A stretch of DNA of 64,000 nucleotides from Pseudomonas mandelii (lineage in GTDB: Bacteria; Pseudomonadota; Gammaproteobacteria; Pseudomonadales; Pseudomonadaceae). Made by a program: the position numbers and the translations under genes. A model generated the notes under the pieces. The model worked only from the letters and a program-made list of their open reading frames with translations. It was not told where the DNA came from and searched no databases. Location: NCBI RefSeq assembly GCF_006438925.1, contig NZ_RCZA01000003.1, forward strand, positions 534,241 to 598,240. Reading direction: 5' to 3'. Each line of letters begins with the position of its first letter. Positions within the stretch are counted from its first letter, which is position 1. Of this stretch, positions 1 through 8,365 are shown piece after piece.

Positions 1-839
1 TTCTTCGCCTCGCCCCAACCCAGGCCCTGCAACAGTTCGCTGCGGAACTCGTCGGACTGCGCCGGGGTGGCGAAGGCCTGGAACAAAGTGAACAGGTGCG
101 AATTGTCCGGATCCTTGGCTTCACCCGGGGCGCGGGAGTCGGTGACGATCCGCGAAATCGCATCCTTCATTTCCTTGGCGCTGCTGAACAACGGAATGGT
201 GTTGTCGTAGCTCTTCGACATCTTGCGACCGTCGAGGCCTGGCAGCGTGGCGACGCTTTCTTCGATCAGCGCCTCGGGCATGGTGAAGAATTCTTTGCCC
301 TGACCGAACAGATGGTTGAAGCGCTGACCGATGTCACGGGCCATTTCCACGTGCTGGATCTGGTCACGACCGACCGGCACCTTGTGGGCGTTGAACATCA
401 GAATGTCTGCGGCCATCAGCACCGGGTAGCTGTACAAGCCCATGGTGATGCCGGCGTCCGGGTCTTCGCCGGTTTCGACATTCTTGTCCACCGATGCCTT
501 GTAGGCGTGGGCGCGGTTGAGCAGGCCCTTGGCAGCAACGCAGGTCAGCAGCCAGGTCAGCTCTGGGATTTCCGGGATGTCGGACTGGCGATAGAAGGTT
601 ACGCGGTCCACATCCAGGCCACCGGCCAGCCAGGTCGCGGCGATTTCCAGACGCGAGCGCTGGATGCGCAGCGGGTCATCGCATTTGATCAGGGCGTGGT
701 AGTCGGCCAGGAAGTAGAACGAATCGGCATTGCTGTCACGGCTGGCGATGATCGCCGGGCGGATGGCGCCGGCGTAGTTGCCCAGGTGCGGCGTGCCGGT
801 GGTGGTGATGCCGGTGAGAATACGGGTACGAGTCGTCAT
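1..839 (-). CDS. trpS: Tryptophanyl-tRNA synthetase, N-terminal part (cut by window edge)
   Basis: Charges tRNA-Trp with tryptophan in the cytoplasm (class I aminoacyl-tRNA synthetase). Reading from the ATG at 839 on the minus strand gives [20 protein letters not shown], whose TPHLGNY segment is the HIGH-like ATP-binding signature. A canonical KMSKS loop (context [11 protein letters not shown]) is encoded at about 210-224. About 279 codons are present and the C-terminus lies beyond base 1. It follows the alpha/beta hydrolase gene by 24 nt, so the two are probably co-transcribed. No strong Shine-Dalgarno is visible before the ATG. The plus-strand open frame at 96-845 is only its antisense shadow. 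Confidence 0.95.
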   Translation of the reverse strand, partial: MTTRTRILTGITTTGTPHLGNYAGAIRPAIIASRDSNADSFYFLADYHALIKCDDPLRIQRSRLEIAATWLAGGLDVDRVTFYRQSDIPEIPELTWLLTCVAAKGLLNRAHAYKASVDKNVETGEDPDAGITMGLYSYPVLMAADILMFNAHKVPVGRDQIQHVEMARDIGQRFNHLFGQGKEFFTMPEALIEESVATLPGLDGRKMSKSYDNTIPLFSSAKEMKDAISRIVTDSRAPGEAKDPDNSHLFTLFQAFATPAQSDEFRSELLQGLGWGEAK

Positions 840-863
840 GGGTAATCGCTTGTCAGACTGCAA

Positions 864-1493
864 TCAATTCGAAAGACGCGGCAGGATCAGATCCTTGAGA
901 TCGGTCAGCTTGCCATGAAAAAAGTGTCCGCATTCTGCCACTTTCAGCAGCTCATGGGGACGCTGGAGTTGTTCGGACCAGTCGTAGACAAGTTGCGGAT
1001 CGATGACTTCGTCGGTTTCCGGCTGGATCAGGGTCAGCTCGCCGTGTTGCGGCAGCTGGTCCTGATCACCGAGGCGCATGACCGCAGGCGCGACCATGAA
1101 CAAATGCTTCAGTTGTTCGCCCTTGGCTTCCAGGCGTCCGCCGAGACTGGCTGCAACAAAACCGCCAAAGGAGAAACCGAACAGGGTCAGCAGCAGGTCT
1201 GGGTGTTTGGCCCGCAGCCATTGGGCGACCGCTTGAGCATCGTCGACTTCGCCCGTGCCCATATCGTGGGTGCCTTCGCTGGCACCGACGCCACGGTAAT
1301 TGAAACGCAAGGTAATCAAACCGGCATCGCGAGCAGTACGCTGCAACGTCGAGACGACTTTGTTGAGCATGGTGCCGCCCTGCACCGGGTTCGGATGGCA
1401 GATCAGCGCAATGCCGCGTGGCTGCTCATTGTCCAGGTAGAGGGCTTCCAGTTGGCCGACCGGACCATCAATCACTACAGGGGTTTCGCGCAT
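864..1493 (-). CDS. Alpha/beta hydrolase (predicted serine esterase)
   Basis: A 209-residue cytoplasmic alpha/beta-hydrolase-fold protein of unknown substrate. The nucleophile elbow GFSFGG is at residues 106-111 (Ser108), with likely partners Asp161 (PETDEV) and His190 (CGHFFHG). The HPNPVQGGTM stretch near residue 33 is typical of the small dienelactone-hydrolase-like proteins encoded beside trpS in Pseudomonas. The open frame extends 51 codons further upstream, but the start at MRETPVV matches the family length and the extension has no family-like sequence. trpS follows 24 nt downstream on the same strand. Confidence 0.85.
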   Translation of the reverse strand: MRETPVVIDGPVGQLEALYLDNEQPRGIALICHPNPVQGGTMLNKVVSTLQRTARDAGLITLRFNYRGVGASEGTHDMGTGEVDDAQAVAQWLRAKHPDLLLTLFGFSFGGFVAASLGGRLEAKGEQLKHLFMVAPAVMRLGDQDQLPQHGELTLIQPETDEVIDPQLVYDWSEQLQRPHELLKVAECGHFFHGKLTDLKDLILPRLSN

Positions 1494-1637
1494 AAGCAAG
1501 GAAGGAACTCCGTGACCTCGAATCGGGTCGACTCGTCTAGCAAATTGTCTGTGCCAATCTATTGCGAGTGAATCGCGGTATACAGCGCAGGTTCGAGCCG
1601 TTAACGTAAAGCAAAGCCGTTTATAGAGGAAGGACTC

Positions 1638-2072
1638 GTGGAACACTCGCTCTTAGTTTGGTTGTTGCCGACTCTTGCCCTGGTTGTGGGTGTCGCCATT
1701 GGTTTCCTGATCGCTCGCCTGGTGCCGAATGCTGCGCCGAGCAGCACGCAACGTCAGCTGGATGACGTTCAGGAACGTTTCGACAGTTATCAGAACGAGG
1801 TGGTCACCCACTTCAACAGCACTGCAACACTGGTCAAGAAACTGACTCAGAGCTATCAGGAAGTGCAGGATCATCTCGCCGAGGGTGCCAACCGCCTGGC
1901 CCTGGACGAGCAGACTCGTCAACGCTTGCTGGCCTCGCTGCACGCCGATGCAGCAGCCGCCCCACGGGAACGCCTGACGCCGCCGCGCAATCAGGAGCCG
2001 CCACGCGACTACGCCCCAAAAGCCCCGAACGCGCCGGGCATGCTTGATGAGCATTACGGCCTGAAGAAGTAA
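1638..2072 (+). CDS. YhcB/ZapG family (DUF1043) inner-membrane protein
   Basis: A 144-residue protein with one N-terminal membrane helix (about residues 5-26, ending FLIARLV) followed by a long heptad-like coiled coil (residues 35-100) and a proline-rich tail. This is the architecture of E. coli YhcB/ZapG, which helps coordinate cell division and envelope growth. Translation starts at a GTG (1638), with a good AGAGGAAGGA ribosome site just upstream. It is followed by an intrinsic terminator, so it is probably monocistronic. It is divergent from the hydrolase-trpS pair. Confidence 0.85.
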   Translation: MEHSLLVWLLPTLALVVGVAIGFLIARLVPNAAPSSTQRQLDDVQERFDSYQNEVVTHFNSTATLVKKLTQSYQEVQDHLAEGANRLALDEQTRQRLLASLHADAAAAPRERLTPPRNQEPPRDYAPKAPNAPGMLDEHYGLKK

Positions 2073-2091
2073 TCAGGTTTCGCGCAACATG

Positions 2092-2130
2092 AAAAAGCCC
2101 TCGGACAAGTGATTGTTCGAGGGCTTTTTT
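2092..2130 (+). terminator. Intrinsic terminator after yhcB
   Basis: A-run, then a GCCCTCG...CGAGGGC stem with a T-run. It sits 20 nt after the yhcB stop codon. Confidence 0.85.
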
Positions 2131-2167
2131 GTTGCTGACCCAATATCTTCGGTGTCTGTCCTGACCT

Positions 2168-2238
2168 CTTCGCGAGCAAGCCCGCTCCCACAGTTGAAAT
2201 GCGCCCCCCCCCCTGTGGGAGCGAGCCTGCTCGCGAAG
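2168..2238. repeat. REP doublet (REPIN), inverted pair
   Basis: Two inverted copies of the Pseudomonas REP core (CTTCGCGAGCAAGCCCGCTC at 2168 and its complement ending at 2238). The intervening loop contains a ten-C run at 2204-2213. Further copies are at 6784, 17165, 23928, 33399, 41407 and 54171. Confidence 0.85.
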
Positions 2239-2257
2239 GGGCCACAACTGGCGACAC

Positions 2258-2302
2258 AAAAAAAAGCCCGCCGATCTGTTCAGAATCTGGCGGGCTTTTT
2301 TA
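2258..2302 (-). terminator. Intrinsic terminator after the OmpA-like lipoprotein gene
   Basis: The stem GCCCGCC...GGCGGGC is flanked by an A-run on one side and a T-run on the other, so it can work in both directions. It lies 32 nt after the minus-strand stop codon. Confidence 0.85.
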
Positions 2303-2333
2303 CGCCTGGGGTTCAGTCAGACGATTATGGATA

Positions 2334-3053
2334 CTACTGAACCTCGCCTGGCTGCTGGCCACCATACTGCTGACCCGGAATCGCCTTCAGGTTGACCTCG
2401 ACCCGACGGTTCTGCGCCCGACCATTGACGTCACCGTTGCTGGCAATCGGGTTATCCGGCCCAGCGCCACGGGCGCTCAAGTTGGTGCCGCTCACACCTT
2501 GTGAAGTCAGGTAAGTCGCCACGCTCTGGGCCCGACGCTGGGACAGGTCCATGTTGTGCTGGCGGCTGCCGGTGCTGTCGGTGTAGCCGACGATCTCGAT
2601 CTGGTTCTGGCTGAACTCCTTGAGCGAGCCCGCCAGATTATTCAACGGCTGATAGAAACCCGACGCGATGTTCGCCGAATCGGTAGCGAAGGTGATGTTA
2701 CCCGGCATGATCAGTTTGATCTGATCACCCTGGCGCTGCACTTCCACCCCGGTGTTGGCCATGCTGGCCCGCAGTTTTTTCTCTTGCTGGTCGGCGTAAT
2801 AACCGTAACCGGCAGCGGAAGCACCCACCACCGCTGCGCCAATCAGCGCGCCCTTGCCACGGTTATCGTGACTGATGGCGGCACCGGCCAAAGCACCGGC
2901 CAGAGCGCCGAGGCCACCGTATTTAGCGGTTTTGCTCATGCCCGTGGAACCACCGTCGGCCTGGCCCTGGTTGTCGTAAGGGTTAGGCGAGGCGCAGCCA
3001 GACAGCAAGGCCACAGCCGTAGCGACAATAATCAAACGCTGCTTGGTGAACAT
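2334..3053 (-). CDS. OmpA-family lipoprotein with glycine-zipper segment (YiaD-like)
   Basis: A 239-residue envelope protein. The N-terminus is a lipoprotein signal ending in LLSGCAS (Cys at about 20). It is followed by a glycine/alanine-rich zipper region (about residues 46-85, GGLGALAGALAGAA) and a C-terminal OmpA-type peptidoglycan-binding domain (about residues 110-225). That domain includes the hallmark GYTDSTG...N..LS..RA and NRRVE motifs. It probably anchors the outer membrane to peptidoglycan. The architecture matches YiaD-like proteins rather than OprF or Pal. It ends at a strong terminator and appears monocistronic. Confidence 0.9.
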   Translation of the reverse strand: MFTKQRLIIVATAVALLSGCASPNPYDNQGQADGGSTGMSKTAKYGGLGALAGALAGAAISHDNRGKGALIGAAVVGASAAGYGYYADQQEKKLRASMANTGVEVQRQGDQIKLIMPGNITFATDSANIASGFYQPLNNLAGSLKEFSQNQIEIVGYTDSTGSRQHNMDLSQRRAQSVATYLTSQGVSGTNLSARGAGPDNPIASNGDVNGRAQNRRVEVNLKAIPGQQYGGQQPGEVQ

Positions 3054-3154
3054 GAAGAGCTCCTACTTTTTTGCATTCTGTGGTGCAACGGACAAGGCAT
3101 CAGCCTTCGCGGGTGTTGGATCGTTTCGGCGGACAAAAATTCCGTCTGTAACAA

Positions 3155-3796
3155 TTAAGCCCGCACAAAAGGGTTCTCGCGCATTTCATCGCCCAGACGT
3201 GTGTCCGGACCATGCCCGGTCACCACCGTCGCCTCTTCGTCGAGGGTGTACAGCCGCTGCTTGATCGACCGCACGATGGTCGCCTGATCGCCACCCCACA
3301 AATCCGTGCGCCCTACTCCGCGACGGAACAGCGTATCGCCGGCAATCAGCAGCTTAGCCTCTGAAAACCAAAAGCTCATGGAACCCGGCGTATGACCCGG
3401 TGTGTGCAACGCCACGCCGCAGCCGCAGGCCAGCTCTTCATCATCGGCCAACCAGCGATCCGGCGGCGGCACCGGCGTGTAAGGGACGCCGAACATCTGG
3501 CACTGCATCTCCAGGTTGTCCCACAGAAATTGATCTTCTTTATGCAGGTGCAGGGTTGCGCCGGTTTTTTCCTTCAACTGACCGGAAGCAAGAAAGTGAT
3601 CGAGGTGCGCGTGGGTGTGAATGATGCTGACCACTTTCAGGCCCAGTGCGTCGAGCCGCGCGAGGATCAGTTCGTGATTACCGCCCGGATCGACCACGAT
3701 GGCCTTTTTGGTGATCGGATCGCCGATGATCGTGCAGTTGCACTGCAACGGGCCGACGGGGAAGGTTTCGCGGATGAGGTTGACCTGCTGGGACAT
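3155..3796 (-). CDS. MBL-fold metallo-hydrolase (glyoxalase II-like)
   Basis: A 213-residue metallo-beta-lactamase-fold hydrolase. Metal-binding residues are all visible: HTHAHLDH (His62, His64, Asp66, His67), HTPGHTPGS (His135), AGDTLF (Asp154) and GHGPDT (His195). Two metals are expected, and likely substrates are thioesters of the hydroxyacyl-glutathione type, but specificity cannot be read from sequence. The ATG at 3796 (MSQQVNL) was chosen over an upstream ATG at 3838 because the family starts here. The gene is between the OmpA lipoprotein and the LuxR regulator, with no obvious functional link to either. Confidence 0.88.
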   Translation of the reverse strand: MSQQVNLIRETFPVGPLQCNCTIIGDPITKKAIVVDPGGNHELILARLDALGLKVVSIIHTHAHLDHFLASGQLKEKTGATLHLHKEDQFLWDNLEMQCQMFGVPYTPVPPPDRWLADDEELACGCGVALHTPGHTPGSMSFWFSEAKLLIAGDTLFRRGVGRTDLWGGDQATIVRSIKQRLYTLDEEATVVTGHGPDTRLGDEMRENPFVRA

Positions 3797-3881
3797 CGGG
3801 GCATGCTCGAGAAACGGGGACGGGCAATTTTCGCACACATTTGCATCGAGTCATTTGCGGTCATGCACATCAAAAAATACG

Positions 3882-6620
3882 CTAGGCCAATACGCCCAGC
3901 TCCATCGCCCGCGCCACCGCCTGCGTGCGCCGCTCCACCCCAAGCTTGCTGTTGATATGGCTGGCATGGGTTTTCACCGTGTGCAGCGAAATAAACAGCT
4001 GATCGCTGATTTCCTGATTCGAGCAGCCCTGGGCGATCAGCCGCAAGACAGCCATTTCCCGCGTACTGAGTTGTTCCGCCGCGGCGGATGACTCCGCGGC
4101 GGGACGGGCCGCCACTGTCGGAAGTTGTTCTGAAAGGCTCTGTGAAACGGGCGTCGGCGCACCGAGTTGAAGTTGGTTACGCAGCCAGTCCGGATGTTCC
4201 ACCAACAACCTGTCGAACGGTTGCAGTACTCCACCGGCCGCCGCTTCCAGCGCCTGACCAAGGGCCTTGCGGGCTTCGGGTTCGCGTCCGCACCCCAGCA
4301 ATAACGTCACTTTCTGCGTCAATGCCATCACGCTGAGCAGCTGCCTGCCGGTTTGCTGCCCATGCTCTAGCAACGCATTCAATCGTCCTTCGGCCCGCAT
4401 CGGCTGCCCTTGAATGACCTCCAGCAAGGCCTGCTGCAACTCGATATGCAGCGGCAGTTGCGGATGGAACTCCGGAGGGGCTGCCGCGTGTTCGCCGTTG
4501 TAGGTCTGGCCCAAGCGAGCGAGCCAGGCTTCGGCCAGGTCGGTACGCCCCTGAGACAGCCAAAGTTCGCATTTGACCAGGGTGATCATTGCCAGGTAGT
4601 AGATCGGTGGCACGTCCCAGATGTGCATCAGGCGCTCGGCTTCGGCGAGTTCGGCGAAGGCTTTGGCGAATTCGCCGCTGCTGCCCTCAAGCCGGGCGAT
4701 CACGCAGTGACCGATCAATACGCTGATATCACGACAGGCGCGTGCTTCATTCAAGCCGGCTTGCAAGCGTGCCCGTGCGGCTTGGGGCTGCAAGCGCAGG
4801 GCTAGCAAAAAACCTTCGTACAAAATCAGTCGGGCGCGCACTGCATAGAGCCGTTGCGGGGATAACCGTTGCAGGCGTTGCAGCCCCTGGCGCACTTCAT
4901 CCAGCGAACGCAGGATTTCCCCTCGTGCTTGCAGCACGCGAGCGCGGTCGTAGTGGGCCAGCGCTTCGAACAGCGGGTTGTCGACCCGTTGCGCCAACTC
5001 CAGAGATTCACGGTTCAACCCGCGGGCACGCCACAAGTCGCCGTCGGCAATGGCCAGGTTGGACAGGGTCGAGAGGCACATCAGGCGCTGCCCGTAGCGT
5101 TTGGCGGGCAGGCTCTCCTGCGCTTCGGTGCAATAGAGCAGCGTCAGCTCGCGATTGCCGCGCCCGCGGGCGATGATCCCGCTCAGGGCCAGCCATTGCG
5201 CCAGCATGGATTTCTGCGCAGTGGCGGACGGGGCCGGCAGGAAGCGGCTCAAATGACTGGCCAGCTCCTCGGCGGCGTCCAGCTGACAGGCGAGCCCCAA
5301 CGCCCAGCTGTACAGCACGATCAGCCGTGGTGTGCTGATCAGCAGGCTGTCGGGCAAGTCCATTTTCCAGCGCAGCAACATGCCGACGTTCTGTTCGGCC
5401 AGCAGTTGTTCTTCGGACAGGTTCTGCACCAGGTTCGCCGCGACGTCCAGGTGCCCGGCGCGCAATGCCTGCTCCACCGCTTCATCGAGCAGCCCCTGGG
5501 CATTGAACCAGCGACAGGCGCGCAGGTGCAGGCTGGCCGCCGGGACCATCGCCTGAGCCGTAGGCCGGGTGCGCAACAGGTCGGAAAACAAATGGTGGTA
5601 GCGATACCAGTGTCCGTTTTCATCCAGTGGCACCAGGAACACCTGGTGGGCCAGCAGAAAACGCAGGATCTCGGCACTGTCATGGGCTTCGCGAACGGCG
5701 TCGCACAGTTCGCTGCAAAAGCGTTCCTGAGGGGCTGTGTCGTAAAGGAATGACTGCACCTCGGCGGGCAGACAATCGATGACTTCTTCCAGCAGATAAT
5801 CGCGGATAAGCCCTTCCCCGCCATGCAAGGCCTGCGGCAAAGCACCCTGGGAGCCCGCTTCAGACGCCGCCAGCAGCCAGAAACGCAGCCCGGCAACCCA
5901 ACCTTCGCTGCGCTGGATGAGGCTCTCCAGCGCTTCGCCGCGCAATGAGCTGCTGTGCCGATCAAGCAGGGTCAAGGCTTCATCGTGAGTCAGGCGCAAG
6001 TCCTGTTCATTCAACTCGAGCAGTTGCCGCGACAGCCGCAGGCGCGCCAGATGCCAGTCCGGCCGCTGCCGACTGGTGACCATGACCAGCAAACCGTCAG
6101 GCAGGTGATTGAGGAAAAATTGCAGGCAGCGATCGAGAACCGGGCCCTGCGCCAGATGGTAGTCATCAAGCACCAACAGCAGAGGCGTACTCGCAGACAG
6201 GTGCACGGCCAACTCATCGAGCAAACCGTCCAGCCATTCTTCAAAAGCAAACGGTTGATGCCGCTGCCGCATTTTCAGCAGGCCCAGGGACTGGCTGCCC
6301 AGTTGCGGAAAAAAGTCCTGGAGGCCCTCGAGCAACCGCTCAAGAAAACGTCCGGGATCGCTGTCTCGCGGACTCAACCCCAGCCACAGACTTTGCCAGT
6401 GAGCCGGCAAGCCCTGACAGAACTCCACCGCCAACGAACTCTTGCCAAACCCCGCCGGTGCGCTGACCAGCAGCAACCTGCCACCGAGACCCGCACTCAG
6501 GCGCTCGCACAGACGAGGCCGCAGCACATGGCCGTCGGGCAACGGAGGCCGAAAAAAACGCCCGTCCAGTGCCGCGACGGCAACGCTTGCAGGGCCCGGG
6601 TGTGGGGACAGATCAGTCAT
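3882..6620 (-). CDS. MalT-like LuxR-family ATP-dependent transcriptional regulator
   Basis: A 912-residue regulator of the MalT/LAL type. It has an N-terminal STAND NTPase module with Walker A SAPAGFGKS at residues 53-61 and a Walker B-like LLLVLDDYH near 150. A long helical TPR-like sensor region (about 350-830) follows, then a C-terminal LuxR HTH (about 850-905, LSTREMAVLRLIAQGCSNQEI). Such proteins bind an inducer plus ATP, oligomerise and activate a neighbouring operon. It is directly downstream of the DUF1329/DUF1302/acyl-CoA ligase genes on the same strand but separated from them by a terminator and a REP pair, so it probably has its own promoter. By synteny it resembles the P. putida PP_0763-PP_0766 locus as I remember it. 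Confidence 0.88.
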   Translation of the reverse strand: MTDLSPHPGPASVAVAALDGRFFRPPLPDGHVLRPRLCERLSAGLGGRLLLVSAPAGFGKSSLAVEFCQGLPAHWQSLWLGLSPRDSDPGRFLERLLEGLQDFFPQLGSQSLGLLKMRQRHQPFAFEEWLDGLLDELAVHLSASTPLLLVLDDYHLAQGPVLDRCLQFFLNHLPDGLLVMVTSRQRPDWHLARLRLSRQLLELNEQDLRLTHDEALTLLDRHSSSLRGEALESLIQRSEGWVAGLRFWLLAASEAGSQGALPQALHGGEGLIRDYLLEEVIDCLPAEVQSFLYDTAPQERFCSELCDAVREAHDSAEILRFLLAHQVFLVPLDENGHWYRYHHLFSDLLRTRPTAQAMVPAASLHLRACRWFNAQGLLDEAVEQALRAGHLDVAANLVQNLSEEQLLAEQNVGMLLRWKMDLPDSLLISTPRLIVLYSWALGLACQLDAAEELASHLSRFLPAPSATAQKSMLAQWLALSGIIARGRGNRELTLLYCTEAQESLPAKRYGQRLMCLSTLSNLAIADGDLWRARGLNRESLELAQRVDNPLFEALAHYDRARVLQARGEILRSLDEVRQGLQRLQRLSPQRLYAVRARLILYEGFLLALRLQPQAARARLQAGLNEARACRDISVLIGHCVIARLEGSSGEFAKAFAELAEAERLMHIWDVPPIYYLAMITLVKCELWLSQGRTDLAEAWLARLGQTYNGEHAAAPPEFHPQLPLHIELQQALLEVIQGQPMRAEGRLNALLEHGQQTGRQLLSVMALTQKVTLLLGCGREPEARKALGQALEAAAGGVLQPFDRLLVEHPDWLRNQLQLGAPTPVSQSLSEQLPTVAARPAAESSAAAEQLSTREMAVLRLIAQGCSNQEISDQLFISLHTVKTHASHINSKLGVERRTQAVARAMELGVLA

Positions 6621-6783
6621 GGCCGGCTCTTGTTTGAATGGCGGTTGGCGGCGTTGCAGATGTCCGCAGCCTAGCGGTAAACGAAGAGGGAATGAAGGTT
6701 ATTGCTACAAATGGCTACAAAAAGAATACAACCCAAAGTTGCCGGGCCGCAGATGAAGTTTTCCTGACAGACCGTGCCGCCCC

Positions 6784-6878
6784 CTTCGCGAGCGAGCCCG
6801 CTCCCACATTTGATCTTCGGCGGACATAAAATCTGTCAGCAATGCAGATCCAGTGTGGGAGCGAGCCTGCTCGCGAAG
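6784..6878. repeat. REP doublet (REPIN), inverted pair
   Basis: Inverted REP cores at 6784-6808 and 6854-6878, in the gap between the LuxR regulator promoter and the terminator of the DUF1329 gene. Confidence 0.85.
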
Positions 6879-6910
6879 AGGTCATCACAGGCGCCGAAGA
6901 TTTTTCGGGC

Positions 6911-6942
6911 AAAAAAAACGCCCCGAACCAGTCGGGGCGTTT
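6911..6942 (-). terminator. Intrinsic terminator after the DUF1329 gene
   Basis: On the minus strand an ACGCCCCG...CGGGGCGT stem is followed by eight T. It ends the acyl-CoA ligase/DUF1302/DUF1329 transcription unit. Confidence 0.85.
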
Positions 6943-6972
6943 CTCGAGGATGCGGCCTCTGTTCAGGACAGC

Positions 6973-8337
6973 TTAGCGAACACCATCCTGGCGCAGAGCG
7001 GCCGGAGTGAAGTCGCTGGTGGTGGCGGTGAAGCCGAAGTCATACGCCGACTTCTCTTCGTTCTTCATGCCCAGCGCCAGGTAGCGACCCGATTGCAGGT
7101 CGTACAAGGTTTCCAGGGTGTACCACGGCACTTGAACGTTGTAGTAATTCTGGGAGTGAGCTTCCGCCACACGCCACAGTTGATTACGACCGTCGTAGTG
7201 GTCGATCACGGCCGCTTGCCAGGTGTCTTCGTCGATGTAGAAGTCACGCTTGGCATAGATGTGGCGCTGACCTTCCTTCAAGGTAGCCACCACATGCCAG
7301 ACCCGGCGCAGCTCGTAACGAGCTAGGTCCTGATTGATGTGACCGGCCTTGATGATGTCGTCGTACTTGAGTTGCGGCGAGTCGAGTTTGTAGCTGTCGG
7401 AGGCGATGTACATCTCTTTCTTGCCTTCGAGCTTCCAGTCGTAACGATCCGGTGCACCGTTGTACATGTCCAGGTTGTCGGAGGTACGCAGGCCGTCGGC
7501 TGCGGTACCCGGCCCGTCATAGGACACTTGTGGTGCGCGACGCACACGACGCTGACCGGCGTTGTAGACCCAAGCCGAACGTGGCTCTTTCACTTGGTCG
7601 AGGGTTTCGTGCACCAGCAGCACACCACCGGCCAGACGTGCCGGCGCGGTCACTTTCTGCTTGAAGTAGAACAGGATGTTGCCCGGGTTCGCCGGATCGT
7701 AATCCTTCATCTTGTCGCGGAACACGAACTGGTCCTGGAAGTACACCAGGCTGTACGAGCCGTTCGGCTGCGGCGTGGCCTGGGTCACCAGACGGGTCAC
7801 GCTGCCACCGCGATAGCGGGTGATGTGGTTCCAGATGACTTCGACGCCGGTCTTCGGAATCGGGAATGGAACTGCGGCTTCGAAGTTCTCCAGACCGTTG
7901 CCGCCGGACACCAGGTTAGTGCTGGTGGCGTTTTTCTTGATGGAGGCAAACACGGCATCCGGCACGGTCGCGCCGCGATGGGACGGGTAGACCGGCATCT
8001 TGAAGGTTTCCGGGTAGCGCTTGAACATCGCGTACTGGCCCGGTGCGAGTTTGTCCTTGTACTGGTCGACGTTCTGCGCCGTGATGGTGAACAGCGGTTT
8101 TTCACTGGCGTACGGGTCGGACAGGAAACCTTTGCTGTCCGCGGTGCCGGCGTTTTTCGCCATCGGTTTCCAGGCCGGGATCGATCCGTCAGCGTTGCCC
8201 GCCATCTCGGCGCCCATCGGGGTCAGGCTCTTGCCCAGTTTGTCCGCTTCGGCCGCAGGGACCGCTGCCATGACGCCGGTCGCCAGCAGCGAAAGCCCCA
8301 GAACACCGACGTGGAACAGACTCTTTGTTATTTTCAT
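6973..8337 (-). CDS. DUF1329 family periplasmic/outer-membrane-associated protein
   Basis: A 454-residue exported protein with a clear Sec signal peptide (MKITKSLFHVGVLGLSLLAT, cleaved near VMA-AVP). The mature part is full-length DUF1329, a family predicted to have a LolA/LolB-like lipid-binding fold. The gene is almost always paired with a DUF1302 gene, as here (28 nt downstream of it). The pair is often found with hydrophobic-substrate catabolism genes. Role inferred: handling of fatty or other lipophilic compounds in the periplasm, feeding the acyl-CoA ligase encoded upstream. The biochemical function is unproven. Confidence 0.88.
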   Translation of the reverse strand: MKITKSLFHVGVLGLSLLATGVMAAVPAAEADKLGKSLTPMGAEMAGNADGSIPAWKPMAKNAGTADSKGFLSDPYASEKPLFTITAQNVDQYKDKLAPGQYAMFKRYPETFKMPVYPSHRGATVPDAVFASIKKNATSTNLVSGGNGLENFEAAVPFPIPKTGVEVIWNHITRYRGGSVTRLVTQATPQPNGSYSLVYFQDQFVFRDKMKDYDPANPGNILFYFKQKVTAPARLAGGVLLVHETLDQVKEPRSAWVYNAGQRRVRRAPQVSYDGPGTAADGLRTSDNLDMYNGAPDRYDWKLEGKKEMYIASDSYKLDSPQLKYDDIIKAGHINQDLARYELRRVWHVVATLKEGQRHIYAKRDFYIDEDTWQAAVIDHYDGRNQLWRVAEAHSQNYYNVQVPWYTLETLYDLQSGRYLALGMKNEEKSAYDFGFTATTSDFTPAALRQDGVR

Positions 8338-8365
8338 AGGTGTGTTCGTCCTGATAATGCAGTGC

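Noticed and set aside
96-845. 249-codon plus-strand frame
   Set aside because: It lies entirely antisense to trpS, whose KMSKS and TPHLGNY motifs are clear on the minus strand.
4869-6674. Long plus-strand frames over the LuxR regulator region
   Set aside because: Gln/Arg-rich low-complexity translations typical of antisense frames in GC-rich genes. The minus-strand gene has strong domain motifs.
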